A DNA stretch of 64,000 nucleotides. Source: Bacillota bacterium (GTDB lineage Bacteria > Bacillota > Clostridia > Christensenellales > Pumilibacteraceae). The position numbers and the translations under genes were made by a program. Location: assembly GCA_009777485.1 (NCBI GenBank), contig WRLT01000001.1, positions 248,001 to 312,000 of the forward strand, given 5' to 3'. Each line of letters opens with the position of its first letter. The first letter of the stretch is position 1. Below the pieces are notes generated by a model. It saw only the letters and a list, made by a program, of their open reading frames with translations. It did not search any database and was not told where the DNA came from. Of this stretch, positions 1 through 13,500 are shown in pieces.

Positions 1-938
1 GAAGAACGGCTGCCGTGATGCCCCGCTTTTATAACATCTACCGTAAAGGCAGACGTAAAGCGCGCAAATTTAGGCGCGGCAAGGTTTGCAACATTTGCTA
101 CAAATTCCTCCTCTGCCTCGCGCTCGGCATCGCCCGAAAGCGCGATGCGGCGGTTTTCGTATTCTATAATGATAACGGGCGAATAATCGTTTCGGTGACG
201 GTAGGAGTTTTTTGTAGGGCCGAAGAAAATAATTTCGTAATAGCCCGCGTCCGTAGCCGACAAGCCTTGCGGCGTAATTTTATCGCTGCCGTCTGCGGGG
301 CTTAGTCCGTCCGTTACGATAACCGTTGCGCCTGCGCGGTGCGCGCTTTTCATAGCGTCACCGTAGGCGCGGGTATTGTGCGAACCGTGTCCTGCGCGCA
401 GTAAGTGTTCGCCCGCGTCGGGAAAGTCGGAGTGCGTGGCTTTTTCGTTAGGGCGGTAAAATACATCGGCGGGATACAGTGCAAGCACTGCGGGAAAGCC
501 GCCGCAATGGTCTTCGTCTGCGTGGGTTAAAACGGCAAAATCAAATTTATTAAAATCCTTGTCGGCAGGCTGAACTAAGTGTTCGTCTATGTAGGCAAGC
601 AGTTGGCCGCGCGCACGTGCGGGCCCTGCGTCTATAATCATAAAGCGTCCGTCGGGCAGTTCGGCAATCGTGGCATCGCCCTGCCCTACGTCTATAAAAT
701 GAACAATTAAATCGCCGCCGTCGCCGCGAATAACCTCTGCACCTGTGCCGCCAAAGTCGTCGCGGTCTAATCGGTACAGCCCCAAAGCGGAGTCGATTTG
801 TCTGCCCCAAATCAGCGATAAGCCTAAAATCAGCGAAATTACTACAAACGCCGCTATGCGGAACATCCATGCTTGCTTATTTTGCTGCTGTTTTTTAGTG
901 TTAGAGTTTTTAGCGGTGTTTCTTTTTTTAGCTGCCAT
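1..938 (-). CDS. ComEC/Rec2-type MBL-fold hydrolase (3' end cut by window)
   Basis: About 312 residues are visible, starting at the ATG at 936-938 behind an AAGGA site. The N-terminus is Lys/Asn-rich, then comes one hydrophobic helix (about residues 27-45). The metallo-beta-lactamase fold follows: a VHFIDVGQGDATIAE strand, the metal motif THADEDHCGG (HxDxDH type), an LSGDAE strand and a GHHGS motif just before the window edge. This is the stand-alone ComEC C-terminal-domain type, a membrane-anchored extracellular MBL protein. In competence ComEC it accompanies the DNA channel; single-domain relatives have uncertain substrates. It lies about 60 bp downstream of the phosphoribosyltransferase gene and probably shares its transcript. 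Confidence 0.85.
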   Translation of the reverse strand, partial: MAAKKRNTAKNSNTKKQQQNKQAWMFRIAAFVVISLILGLSLIWGRQIDSALGLYRLDRDDFGGTGAEVIRGDGGDLIVHFIDVGQGDATIAELPDGRFMIIDAGPARARGQLLAYIDEHLVQPADKDFNKFDFAVLTHADEDHCGGFPAVLALYPADVFYRPNEKATHSDFPDAGEHLLRAGHGSHNTRAYGDAMKSAHRAGATVIVTDGLSPADGSDKITPQGLSATDAGYYEIIFFGPTKNSYRHRNDYSPVIIIEYENRRIALSGDAEREAEEEFVANVANLAAPKFARFTSAFTVDVIKAGHHGSRS

Positions 939-998
939 GCTGATGATTTTTCCTTTATTCTGTATTATGGAAACGCTGATTGAGGTAAGCGCGTTTCC

Positions 999-1541
999 TT
1001 ATAGGGGCAGTAGCGGAATTTCGGCTAAAAAGGCGATGTCGGTGCGTCTCGCTGCTTCGCCCTCTGCCAGTACCGCCGCTTTGATAAAAACCTCTCCGCC
1101 TGCTAAGGCGGTAAGACGTTCTAACCCTAACAAGCTGCCGCCCGTAGAAATTACGTCGTCTAAGATAGCTACCTTTTTATCTTTTAATAGCGCGGCGTCG
1201 GTTTGCGATAGGTATAGCCGCTGCTCGCCTGCGGTGGTGATGCTTTGTACAACCGTTTCTATGCCGTTTTGTAGATATAGCTTTTTTGATTTGCGTGCAA
1301 CGGCGTAAAAGGGATGCCCTAAAATCCGCGCTACACAATGCGCAAGCTGTAAGCCCTTGCTTTCGGCGGTAAGAATCACGTCTGCGCCCGCAACCGTCTT
1401 TGCAAGCTTAGCGGCGCAGTATTCGGTTAGCTCTACATTGCCGTGCAGGTTAAAAAAGGCTATGCCTAAGTTTTTATCGATTTGCAGTATAGGCAATTGT
1501 TCGGTGCGGCCGCAGATATCTACGGCGTAGTTTTTTTGCAT
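999..1541 (-). CDS. Adenine phosphoribosyltransferase-like (PRTase type I)
   Basis: A 180-residue protein with the type I PRTase fold. The PRPP-binding motif VAILDDVISTGGS is near residues 123-135, and the flexible loop region AVARKSKKLYL precedes it, as in adenine and xanthine phosphoribosyltransferases. It should transfer a phosphoribosyl group from PRPP to a purine base in cytosolic salvage. A perfect AGGAGG lies 6 nt before the ATG. It sits 22 bp after the giant surface-protein gene, so it is probably in the same transcript. The substrate (adenine or xanthine) cannot be fixed from sequence alone; the SKKLYL-type loop is compatible with either. Confidence 0.82.
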   Translation of the reverse strand: MQKNYAVDICGRTEQLPILQIDKNLGIAFFNLHGNVELTEYCAAKLAKTVAGADVILTAESKGLQLAHCVARILGHPFYAVARKSKKLYLQNGIETVVQSITTAGEQRLYLSQTDAALLKDKKVAILDDVISTGGSLLGLERLTALAGGEVFIKAAVLAEGEAARRTDIAFLAEIPLLPL

Positions 1542-1563
1542 GATATGCCTCCTGTTCGGGGTT

Positions 1564-4500
1564 TTAGGATAATCGTGTAACGGCCGTCATATTTGCCGCA
1601 TTACGCTCTAACCTGAGTACAACATAATAGTCGCTTGCGTCGGGAGAATAATGGCTTCCTAAGTTAAATTCAATGGTCATTTGAATATCGGTTATTCCAT
1701 TGCCTGACAATACGGATGTTTCAAAAAGTGTAGAGTCGGGCGTATGCTCAACACTGTATCCGCCAGTTACTGTCGCGCGTTCTACGCTAACATGACTTGC
1801 AATGCTCCATGCGGCCGCGCCGTAATTAACTCTAAACCTCCTAGCCCCCGTAGTCCCTCCCAGTGTAAAGCCTCCTGTTGTCATGGTTCCAGCAACCGTA
1901 ACACGCGTTCCGATATTAAACCCTGCTATACTAACAGGCACAGTCCATGTCCATGCAATGATGTCGGCGCGGCTGAGTGTGCCTACTAAAAATTCCGTTC
2001 CGCCGCTAGTGTAGTAAATATCGGCAAACACGGTAAACTGAACCGAACCGCTTTCTTGCTGATTGTACCAGTAATTCAGTACGCCCGACTCTGTGTCAAA
2101 TTCATACTTAATAGCTTCTTGGGCGGGGTTATCGAATTCTATGCGGTATGCGGCGCGCCAGGAGGCGGGCGGTGCGTCGTCGGGGTTTAGGCGCACGCGG
2201 TAGGTGTTTTGCAGTTGGTCGGGCGTGGTGGTAATTTCTTTTGAAATGACGGCGGCGGTGCGCGTGGTTGCAATCGATGCAAAGCCGTTAAATTCGCCCG
2301 CTACTTCTTCGATTTGCAGGGTTATGCGGATTACCGTAATGCCGTCTACGGGTGCGGTAAGCTTAGTATATCGATAAACAATTTCGCCGCCGCCGTTGAT
2401 TTGGGGGTATCCGCTAACGGGCGCGATGAGCGGCATAGGGCTTAGTATATCCGTAGTAAAGGAGGTTATCCCGTACAGTTCGCCGTGCGGAGTTTGCACG
2501 CTAACGCGGATTTCGTATTCGCCGCCGCCCATATCCTCCTCCGCAGATATAACTAGTGTAGGGATTGCGGGCGGTATATAAATTTCTACGGTTTTAACTA
2601 TTGTGCCGCCTGTAAACGTCATGGTAATTTCTAAGGTAACAAAGCCGCCGTTTATGTTGTGCAATTTAACATATTCAAAGATTTGGCTGTCGAAAACCGT
2701 ATCGGAGGGGGTTAGCGCACTAAAATCCGTTACAAAGAATTTCTCGTCCCCAGACGCTAGCATAAAGCTGTACGTAACCGCATCTGCCCCTGTGTTGTGG
2801 TGCGTGAGGGTTAGCGTGCCGCCTTGCGGAGTGTCGGCTAACTCTACGGTAAAGTCTGCCCAATTTTCTAAGTTCAGGCTAAACGGCATCGTTAAGGTAA
2901 CCGCGCCGTAGGGAGAAAGCGCGTTAAGTGCAAAGGTAACCTGCCCCGAAAGCGTTGCCGCCGTATGCGCGGAGGTTAGTTTAAATTCAGCGGCTGTAGG
3001 CGAAACTGCCGTTGCGCCGCCCGCGCCGCCCATAATATAATCTGCCGAATGCGCATCGAAAACAAAGGTAGTAGCGTCTGCGAACATGGCATCCGAAATT
3101 CCGTTTGCGCGCAAATACAGGTAGCCGTTTACGCCGTTGGCAAAGCCGAATACCTCAAAATCGGGGAATATAAACACTAAATCCTCAAACTCTACGCGGT
3201 ATGTGCCGCTGTAAAAAGAGTTATCTAGCGTTAAATCTGCATAGCCGCTTAGCTGATAGCGTCCTGTATTTTGCGGGAATATTACCGTGCCTTTTGCGTC
3301 TGCGATGTGGGTAAAGAATGCGGTTGTGGAGGATGTGAAATAAAACTCTGCACTAGGGGCGTTTATGCCTGCGGGCAGTAATACCTCTACCATGCCCTCG
3401 CCCATGCCGTCATGTGTGCCGCCGCTAATCGACAGCGATGTAACCGCATTTACCACCGTAAATACGGGGAAAGGTTGGTTTGTAAGCGTATAGTAGTAGA
3501 TATATACCCCGCTGCCGTCTAGGTGCGTTACGGCGATTTCAACCGTTACGGTTTGGCTTACGAAACTCTTTTTAAAGGTGAAGAGGGGGTTATCTATACC
3601 AAACGGAACTTCGGTAAAGAATTGAGTATAATCGTTTACCAGCGCGGTATACGTAACCGTTACGCCCGCATCGGGCGCGCCCGTTACGGTGCCGCTAAGA
3701 CGGCTTTGTGCTAAACCTCCCGTTGTACTGCGCGTATCGCCGAATGCGTCGGGCAAGGCGGCGTAGCGGTTGGTTACGGTAATGGTTTCGGTAAACAAGG
3801 CAAACCCAAACGTGCCGCTTTCGGTATAGAACGGTGAATTTAGGTCGGTAATGCGCAGACGGAGTAAAAAGTATGCTTGATTAACGCCGCCTTGTATAAA
3901 GATAGGCGTAAAGCTGAACGTATCGCCCAAAACAGTAAATGCTTGCACGTGGTTTGCGCCGCCCAAAACCTCTGCTTCTTCAAGCGCGAAGGCAAGGCTT
4001 TCGCCGCCGATAGACGCCTCTACGGTAACGGAATAGCCGCTATAGCTTAGCGTAAAGTCGGGCTGCGGAACAGGTTCATTAACCAATATATAGGTGTAGT
4101 AATATCTAGCCCCTTGATAGGAGGCGGTTATGGTAACGGTTACCTCTTGGCGCACCAGGCTTTGCTTAAAGGTAAACTCTCTGGGGTCGGAGGGAAAGCC
4201 AGGGCTTTTCTCAAATTTATCATAATCCGCCGCAGAAACCTGATAGGTAACAGTCACGGCTCCCGGCGTGGGTGCGTTAATCCTACCGCTTAAACGCAAC
4301 GCGTCTGTGCGCGGCGATTCGGTAATTTCGCCCGTTAAAATAGTAGGAATAACAATTTCTGCAAACACGTTAAACGTTTGCCCGTAATACGCCGAATCTG
4401 CTTGCGTAACGGTAACGGCAAGCCTTACGTATACGGTGTTGGCAGCGTCTTGAAAAAAGTCAGGGGTTATGGTGAAGGTATTATCCGTAGTTGTGCTGCT

Positions 4501-7500
4501 TTGTACGTGCACCTCGCCGCTTAAAATTTGGTGCGCACCTAAATTAGCCGTTATGCTTTCGCCGCCTGTATGCGCCGTTACCGTTACGGTAAAGCGGTCT
4601 ACCTCTACGGTAAAGTCGGGCGACGGAACGGCGTAGTTGTGCAGGATTTTAAAGTACGTGTACGTGCCTTGAAACAGTGTTATAGTGATTTTTACGGTTA
4701 CTTCTTGCGGGGTAAGGCTTTGCTTAAAGATAAAGTCTAATCTGCTTGCGAAAGAATCGTTATCAAATTTGGTAAAATAATCCTCCCATGCCGCGCCCTC
4801 AACCTCAAACATAATGCTAGTTGCGAGGGTGTCTAACGATAAAGAACCGATTAGGCTAAGGCTGCCTTCACGCGCCTCTTCGAGTATGCCGCCCACCGAA
4901 CTTAGGCCTAAATCATCTTCAAAGGTAACTAAAACGGTATCCAGTACTTCGGTATAGCCGTAGAATGCGCCCGCGCGGGTAATTTTACATACTATGCGCA
5001 CCAGTACTTCGTTAGTTTCGCCTGCAATATAGTTAGGAGTAAAGCCTATGGTTACGGAGGTTCCTTGCGAAATACTGCCCGTAAAGAAGGCATCGCGCAC
5101 GAACATACTGCCGCTGATAATCTCAAACGAAACCTCCGTTTGCAACGCGGACGCAACCGTAACGCTGTAATCGCCCATAGCGGCGGTTTGGGATACTGTA
5201 AACTGCGGCGCGGCGAAAAACTCGGCTTCTACCCATGTGCCGTCTGTTATGGTTGCGCCGCCCACCGTATAGCTAACCAGTGTAAAGTTTGCCACAATCC
5301 GCCCCTCGACGGTAAACGCATCGGCGGGAACAAACAAACGGATTTCGCCCGTAAATTGTCCGCCGCTTAATACGGGTTCGGCTGTAACGCGGGGGTCGGA
5401 AACCGTAAATACAAGGTCGTTGATGTTTTTAAATTCTAAGCGGGTTGCGCTTAGCTGTACAAACATCGGCACATCTGCCGCGCCGTACACCACTATGCCG
5501 TCTAACGGTAAAACCAGTTTTGCCTGTTCGGAGGCGGCAAGCAGTTCTACCTGCGCCGCGCTTAAAAATCTGTAACCGCTAGAAAGATTAGCACTGCTTC
5601 CCGATTTAATATAGTTAAATACCGTTGCCGAAATCGTAGCCGAAACCGTAGCGGATGATTGACTGTACAGCCGCAAGGTTAGCGCGTCGGCGGGCAATGC
5701 GGGCGTAAAGTCTATTGTACACAGCGTGCCGTTTTGCTTGACAAGGCCCGATACGTCCGTGCCGTTTAGGGTAACCAACGCGGGGTTAAAGCGGTTAGAA
5801 AACTCGAAAATCACGCGGGTAATTTGGTTTGCGCTAGCATCCTTTTCTACCGTGAATTCGGTAAAGCTGCCATTAAACAGCTGCGGAGTGCTTGCCGAAA
5901 CGCTGTATGCCGCGCCCGATGTGTCGGGCAATGCAACGGTAAAGGCGTTGACGGGCGCGTCTGTTTGGAACCATGCGCCGCCTATCAATGCCCGCGCATA
6001 TACTTGATACGTGCCGACTGCTAAGGTTTGGGGTACAACGTAATTTATCGGTAAGCCTTGTGCGGCTTGCGTAGCAACAGGGTTGCCGCCGTTTACGCCC
6101 GTTATAAAAAATTCGATTTGCTGAACAGCCGCAACGTCGGACGAAACCTCAAAGGTAAGCTGATCGCCCGCGTAGACTGTCGGAACGCCTAAACCGCTGT
6201 GCGTAAGCGGCGTATCCCCCGCTATCGAAACCGCCGCTGCCCCTACCGTTACCGTAGGAGGAGACTGGGGCATAATGTATAGGTTAAACACGCGTCGGTA
6301 CGTTACCCAGTACATGGATTGTTCTACCGAAACCTCTACCGCCGCGCCCAAATGTATCGGGTCGCTGCCCGATGCGCCGAAATACGCGCCGTGCGCAACC
6401 GAAAGGTCGGTTCCTGTAAGCGATAAATACCACGTGTTGACATCGTTTACAAGCCGTACCGAAGGCGTAAACGTGCCGCCGGGGAAGCTTATAGCGGTGC
6501 GGTCAAATAAAAGCATTCCGCCCGACGCGCCCAAAGAAATCGTTTCGCCGGAACGGATAAAGATGTCGCCGCCGTCTGCAAAGGAACGGTTTACATCGGG
6601 CGCACGGTCTTTTACGCCGCTTAGCGCCAGTACGTGCACGGTTAATTCGGCGCGTCCGTCAAAGGCATATGCGCGCCCCGCATACGGTCCGCTAGAAATT
6701 TCCAGCGAAACGTACAGCGTAACCACTCCGCCCCTTGCTGCCGCGTAGGTATTAAAACGGTCTTCTTCTATAAAGCCGATGCCGTTGATTACGGTGCGCT
6801 TTGCGCCCGCAGTACCCCCGACGACTTCGGCTATACTGTATACGATTTGCGCATGAGAAACGTCACCCGATGCGCCGTCAAAGGCGGTATCGTAGCCTGC
6901 GGAGGAAAGCTGAATAGAATCGCCCGCCGTTAGCGTGTACGTGTCTTCTACAAATATCAGCTGCGGTTGATTTTCTACATCTATAAACCCTAATTCATCC
7001 GGCCGAACAAAAAATTCAAGCGTTAGGCTGTCGGTATAGCCTTGCCACTGCCCTGCCGTAACGGATAAATCAACCGTCAGCATAAAGTAGAATAAGCGGT
7101 TAGGGAACGTGAATACCGCATCCGCGCCGCTGCCCGTGCGTACAACTTCTGCCGCTATGCCGTAACGGCTATCGCCTTGCCATGCCGTAACGTTAAAGGT
7201 AAACTGCGCCGCGCCGTGCGTATCGGGTGCATCAAAATCAAAATCAATATAATCGGAAAGGTTAATCGAAATTGTATCGGCGGGCGCGGGTGCGCGCGCT
7301 ACATCGATATCCGCGCCTTGCTTTAAGGAAAATTCGGGCGCGGCGGCGGCATCTACTATAACCTCTATATTAAAGTGCTGTATCGCGCCCTTGTACGCGC
7401 CGTCTGAAATTTGGACCGTTACGCGCAAAAGGGCGGTGTTGTGCGGGGAGGGCGTTATGCGCGGCTGTGCCGTTACGCTTCCGTCTGCCGCTACGTTAAG

Positions 7501-10500
7501 CAATGCCGCGCCTACGTTGTTTTGCGTAAAGGTATACGAAACCGTAAAGCTTCCGAAAAATCCGCTTGCGCCCGCGTTTGCCGCGCGGTTTTGGATAAAC
7601 GGCGCAATCGTAACGGTTTCGCCCGAAATAAGGGTAAGGGTGTCGTTTACGACTCTTGCGGGGAATGCAAAATCTGCCTCTTGCGCGGTTAGCGTTAAAT
7701 CGGCGCGCGCCGTGTAGGTTTGGTTGTGTACGGCGGCGGTTACGCGGAACGAAACGGCAGTATTAGGTTGGCTTACCGAAGTAAGCGTATAGCGTTGGTA
7801 AAATACGTGCGTGCCGTCGGGCATTTCGGCAATGCCGTTTTCTAGTGCGGTTAGCACCGCCGTGCCGTGCGTAATTTCGGCAAGGAAAATATCGGAATAG
7901 TTTAGGCTGTTTACGCCGAATGCCGCCGCGTAAGCGGTTACTAAATAGAAATCGGTTTTTTCACGCGTGCCGACTGCCGCCGCGCCGAAGTCTACGCTAA
8001 ACGTATCTGATAGAAGGCTGACGGGCGTAAAGATGCCGCCCGCAACACTGCCTGTGTAAAATTCGGGTTCTAATACGCCTGAGGTGTAGACCTCTAAGGA
8101 AACTTCTTGCGATGCAAAGGCTAAGCCCGCCGCGTTAAACGACAGCCAAATAAACACCTCTCCCGTGTTGCCCGACAAGCTGATTACGCTTTCAAAATTC
8201 GGACGCGCGGTAATGCCGTTAAGCACGTTGCTTGCGTTGGTATAGCTGTACGCGTGGGTAAACGCGCCGCCGAATAATTGGTTAAGCTTTTCTAGCTGTG
8301 CGGTAAAGGGCGCGTTAGGTGTTGCGTTAATCGTTTGCACGGTAAGAATATCCGCGCGGTAACCGTCCGCTACGGCTTGCAATGCGGGCGCGTCTAAGCC
8401 GATAGCAACGGCATTTGTATCTACTACGCGGAAGTGCGCGTCTAAACCGCCGTCGGGGGAAATTAATTCTTGCCCGTCCGCAAAGCATACTAAACGGAAC
8501 GCGGTGATAAAATCATTAGAGGTTAAGATTTTGTCCGAAGAGAATTGCTGTAAGGTAACGGTAAAGGTTTGTAAAGCTTCGTCATGCGCGTAGGAGAAGA
8601 TAAAGTGTCCGCTAGGCTGCGTAAGAGCGAAATCGGTAATTCGGTGATTAAGATTTGCATCTGTATACAGCGTTTTAGTACCGTTATAATCGGTTTTATA
8701 TACTGCGTAGCTAAACGTAAATTGATTGCTTTGCCCTAAAATTAGCGGCGCGGTGCTATGCGCGGAAATCGCCGTAATTTCGATAGATAGGTCTACTACT
8801 TCTACGGTGAGTGCGATACGCACGGCAGGTACGCTGTCGGCGGCGTGGTGCGCGGCGGTTATTTCGTATACCATAGAAGCGGCGGCTTGGGTAGCGCGCA
8901 GGCGCGTTCCGTCTTGAATAATGCCTGTGCTTGCCGCCGCTTGCGGTGCAACGGTAAATGCAGAGTTAAACACGGGTACGTTTACAGCGGCCGAATTGAT
9001 TGCAATAAAATCGTATAAATCAAGGTCGTAGCCCGTAATCAGCGTAACCGCATATTGATTTGCCGCCGTTTCGGTTATGCGCGGCATTCTGCCCGCAATC
9101 GGCGTTAGGCTTTCGATTCGGTTGTATTTGTATACGGTTACGTTTGCCGTTCTTAGCGCGTTTGCTTGATTTTGCGCCGACACGGTAACCGTAAAGGCGG
9201 CGGTCGCAGGGTCTACCGTTAGCAGATTTGCGTTTGCCCCGCTTCCGAACGCGCCGCCTGCGCCCGCGTTGAATGCAACAACGGGTGCGTCGCCGTACAG
9301 TTGGTCGGCAATAGTTGCCGTATCCCACAAGTACATCACGCTTGCGTCCCACACGTTAACGGCTTGGGTTACAAAGCGCGTATTTTCGGCAAATATGGAC
9401 GTCTCTCCCGATACGGGCGTAAAGCGGCTTAAAGGATTTGTATTATCGTAGATGTCGATTATTTCTAAGGCAAAATCCGATGTCGCCGTTAAAATATCTA
9501 TGCTTTGCTTTAACACCCTGCCCGAAAGGTTGGTAACGGTAAATTCCAGCGCGTAGGTGTTTAGCGGCCTTTCTATGTTATGCGGAACACTGTATTCTAA
9601 AAAGCGTCCGTCGCGCACGGTAAAGGCTACGGGGAAAGTTTCGTCCGCATCGCCGCCTTTTACAAAGGTGCGCACGCTGACGGTAAAGCCTGCTAGCGGA
9701 GTAAAGTCTGCATCGCCGCCGTTAAATATAAGGGCAAGGTCGTTTCTGGAAAGCGTACCCGCGCTGCCGTCTACTAAAATCTTTAACGCACCGTTGTACA
9801 ATTCGTCGTTGGATAGGCTGATTGTAAACACGTCCGAATGCACAAAAAGCATAAGCGGTGCAACTAAAACGGGCGCGTCAGAAAAGCCTGCGGGCGCGGA
9901 ATAGCGCAAGAAAAATTCTATTTTTACGCCGTCTTGCACACTGCCCTGCGACCAAATGCGGAAACGGCCGTTGGATAAGGCTTGAATACGCACAATGCCG
10001 TCAAACACGTATTCGCCGCCTATGGCGTCCTCCGCACGGATAAGGGCGGCATCGTCGTCGTTGATGCGGATATCAAACACGTAATTTTGCGAAAGGTTTG
10101 CCGCATTCAGCGGTGAAATTTGCCCGATAGCTATATCGTGCCATGCCTCCGCATGGTGGCCGTTAGCCGATAATTCCATAGTTAGGTGGATGTTTGCGCC
10201 GATGTGCGCGTCCGTATCCGCGCCCCGTATTTCAATCGCGTCTGCATAGTTGGAAACGCTTACCTCAAACGGGCTGCTTGCAATGTTGCTGTTATCAAAC
10301 GAAGTAAACACGTATTCGCTGTGCATCTCGCCGCCCGCAAAATTAGTTCGGGCAGTCAGTTCGATACGGAACAGGCGCGTAAAAGCAATTTCGGTAGACG
10401 ATATTGCCTCTACCTGCGGCGCGGCGTTGGCAATAATTTCGGTAAATTCTATATGGTTGTTTGAATCGCGGCCGCTTTCGACAAAATACCTCATCGATAC

Positions 10501-13500
10501 GTTGCCGATGTTGTGGGTTTCTTGCGCCGCAATCAACCCGTAATGCTCGTACTGCGCCGTGTCGTGGACAGAAACGTTGTAGGTAACCAGCGCGTAAATA
10601 TTGCGCGTGTTGGTACCCACGCCCGCATTATGCAAGCGGACGGTTTCGTTTAATACCACAGGTGACGGCTCAAATTCGCTAAATACCTCTATGCTTACAA
10701 TCGGCACTTTTACCTTAAATTCCAGCGTAAGGGTAAACTGTGTTTCGCTTGTTTGGTTGTGGGTTGCAACCCGCAGCCGTGCCGTTTCGTCGCCCGTGTA
10801 GTCGGTTACGCCCCCTGCGCGGAAAGCGTTAGCGGATAATTGTTCTATATTAGCGTTGGTTGCGGCAGGGCCGAAAAGCGTAATGCGGTCTATAAAGTTG
10901 TCGGACAGGTCGGGGCGCACTACCAGCTTTTCAATGCCGCCGCCCGCAACGGGTGCGTGGATAATGCCAAAAGCGTACAGCTCGATTTGCGTGCCCTTAG
11001 ATATGCGGAACGGGGCGGGATTAAGCTTAGACATTAACATTTCGTCCGCATCGGAAGTGCCCGCATCGGTGCGGAAAAGGGCGATATCGTCAAAGCTGCG
11101 TATTGCGCTGAATTTAATATACGGGGCAAAAACCTCGTCTAAAACCGTATCGGCAAAATCAAGCGTAAGCTTTTTAGCATATAAAATTTCAAATTCATTA
11201 AAGCACCTCCCCTCTTGACTGCTGTATAGATACAGGTCGCGGCGGATAGTGATACCTCCGCTTTGGCTGCGGCTGAACAGCGCGTTATTTATATCTGCCG
11301 TGTATAGAGGGTTATCGGCGTATTCGTAATCAAAATAATACGATACCCCGTTTATTTCGTTGCGGTACAGCTTTTGGCGCACGTTATCGCGCGATACAAA
11401 AATATCTGCCGTTAGCGCGTCCTCCGAATCCGAAAGCGCGGTGGTACGGTTGCTTATGGTGGTTTCTGAAACCGTCGGCAAGGAAAGCGCAATGCCGCCT
11501 GCGGGCAGCATCCCGTATTCTACTACGCGGGGCTGTGCGTCCGCAAGGGTTAGCGTCGCCGCCTGTTCCAGATAGATGACGCGTAGGTTAAGTGTTTTTT
11601 GTGTACCGACAGGTGTTGCGCCCTCTGCGCTAATGGTAAGGGTGTAACGGGAGTCTACCGTGCCTATCGTGTTTACGGTGCGCAGCGCGCCGTGCCGGCT
11701 AAAGCTGACGGGTGAATTCTCACTGTAACCCAAACTGTCAATTGTTATGCCCGCCGCCATGTCGGAGGGAGATTCGAAATCCAGTTGCGTGCCGCCTGTG
11801 TCGTAATAGCTTAAAAGCTGAAAGACGCTGTACCCTACGTCTTGCACGACGTTTACATTCTGCGCGGAAAAACTGCGGACTAAAACTGCATGGGTAGCAT
11901 CTGCGGATTGCGCAACAGGTTGCCAGCTTGCGTTTGCGGCAAAGAAATATGCGCCCGCATCGCCCCTTGCTATATCTCCGAAATCGTCAAAATTAAAGTT
12001 GATGCCAAACGGCGTATGCGCGATTTTAACGGTTAAGACAAACGTAACCTCCGCCTCCTCGCGCACGGCAAACTGCGGCTCTAACCAAAAGTTTAACACC
12101 GAATCTATGCCGTAATGATGCGCGCCGATAGACAGCGTTAATACGCCCGAATACCCGCCGCCCGCACTGCCGGGCATTTGCAGCGGCGCGCTAACGGTAT
12201 AGATGTTTTTTCCGTTTTCGTCTTCGCCGTATAGCTGCATGCCGTTAATAATAGCCGTATGGTCGTACTCGGCCGCATTCGCCGCTAAAAATACGTAGCC
12301 CGCGCCTGCGTCCTGCGGCATAAGCGGTTCTTCGGATTTGTCTTTGTACGAAAAGAACAGCGTGTTTTTTATATATTGCGTATCGGGCGATGCCCCGTCG
12401 GGACGCGTATCAATGCGGTATACCATATTAGCGGCTACGTTGGTTTGGCTGGTAGTGCCGTACACCGTTAAAGAATTTTCGTCTTCGTTGTTCACCGAAC
12501 CGATGGAGGTAATGCGTTTGTGGATAAGCACGCGGACTACCGCCTGCGCGCCGTAGCCGCCTACCTCGTTAATTCTTACATACGTTTTGCCCGCGCGCTG
12601 CGGCACCAAAGTAAACTGCGCGCCGAAGGAGGTAGATAAATAGCGGTCGGCAGAAAGCGTTACTGCCGTACCGTCCTGAAAAACCTCCGCAGGGGCAGAA
12701 AATACCCAGTCGCCGCTATCGGGACGTTTTGCGGGGTTGGTGCGGATAAGGCTGCGCAATTCAAAAGCGTTTGCGTTGATGCCCACGCTTATCGTTTCGT
12801 GCGCGAAGATTTCTACACCGTACATACCGTCTGCAAATACAACGGACGCATGGGAGTCGTCTAAGGTAATCTCGGTAAGTATGCCCAGCTGAATCGGGTC
12901 TACCGTGTTTATTTCCAGTTGAACGGTATAGTCGCGGCCGTCCTCGTCGCGCCACGGATTAAAGCGGTTTGCCTGAACCTGCAACACGGCCTTTCCGCGC
13001 CCCATAAGACGCAGTCTGACGTGTTCGCTGCCTTCGTTTACGTTAACCAGCTGAATAAAATCGCTGCCCGAAACAATCGAATACGAAAGCGCGTTGATAT
13101 CGCGCCCGTCGTAGCCCGCGCCTTGACTGCGGTGGTACGCGCCGCCCTCCGCCAAAAAGTCTACCGACACAAAATTATATTCCGATTGATGCGCAGCAGT
13201 AAAAAAGGGCACGCTTACCGCGCCGCTGGAAATGATGTACTCGGCCGAATTGCGTATGTTTTGCACCGACTGATAGCTAACGGTTTCGGTAAACTGACGA
13301 CGGACGACAAAATTTAATTCCGCCACTACGTTTTGCGCCGCCTCGCCGCGTGCGGTAATACGCGCTTGCAATCCGTCGGGTGCGTTTTCTTCTACCTTAA
13401 ATTCATACAAAATTATGTTAGGGTTATCGGGCGAAGGATTTACAGAAAGCTCTTTGATAAACTCTGCGGGGCTTGCCGTCCACGCTATGCGCGTGTCTGC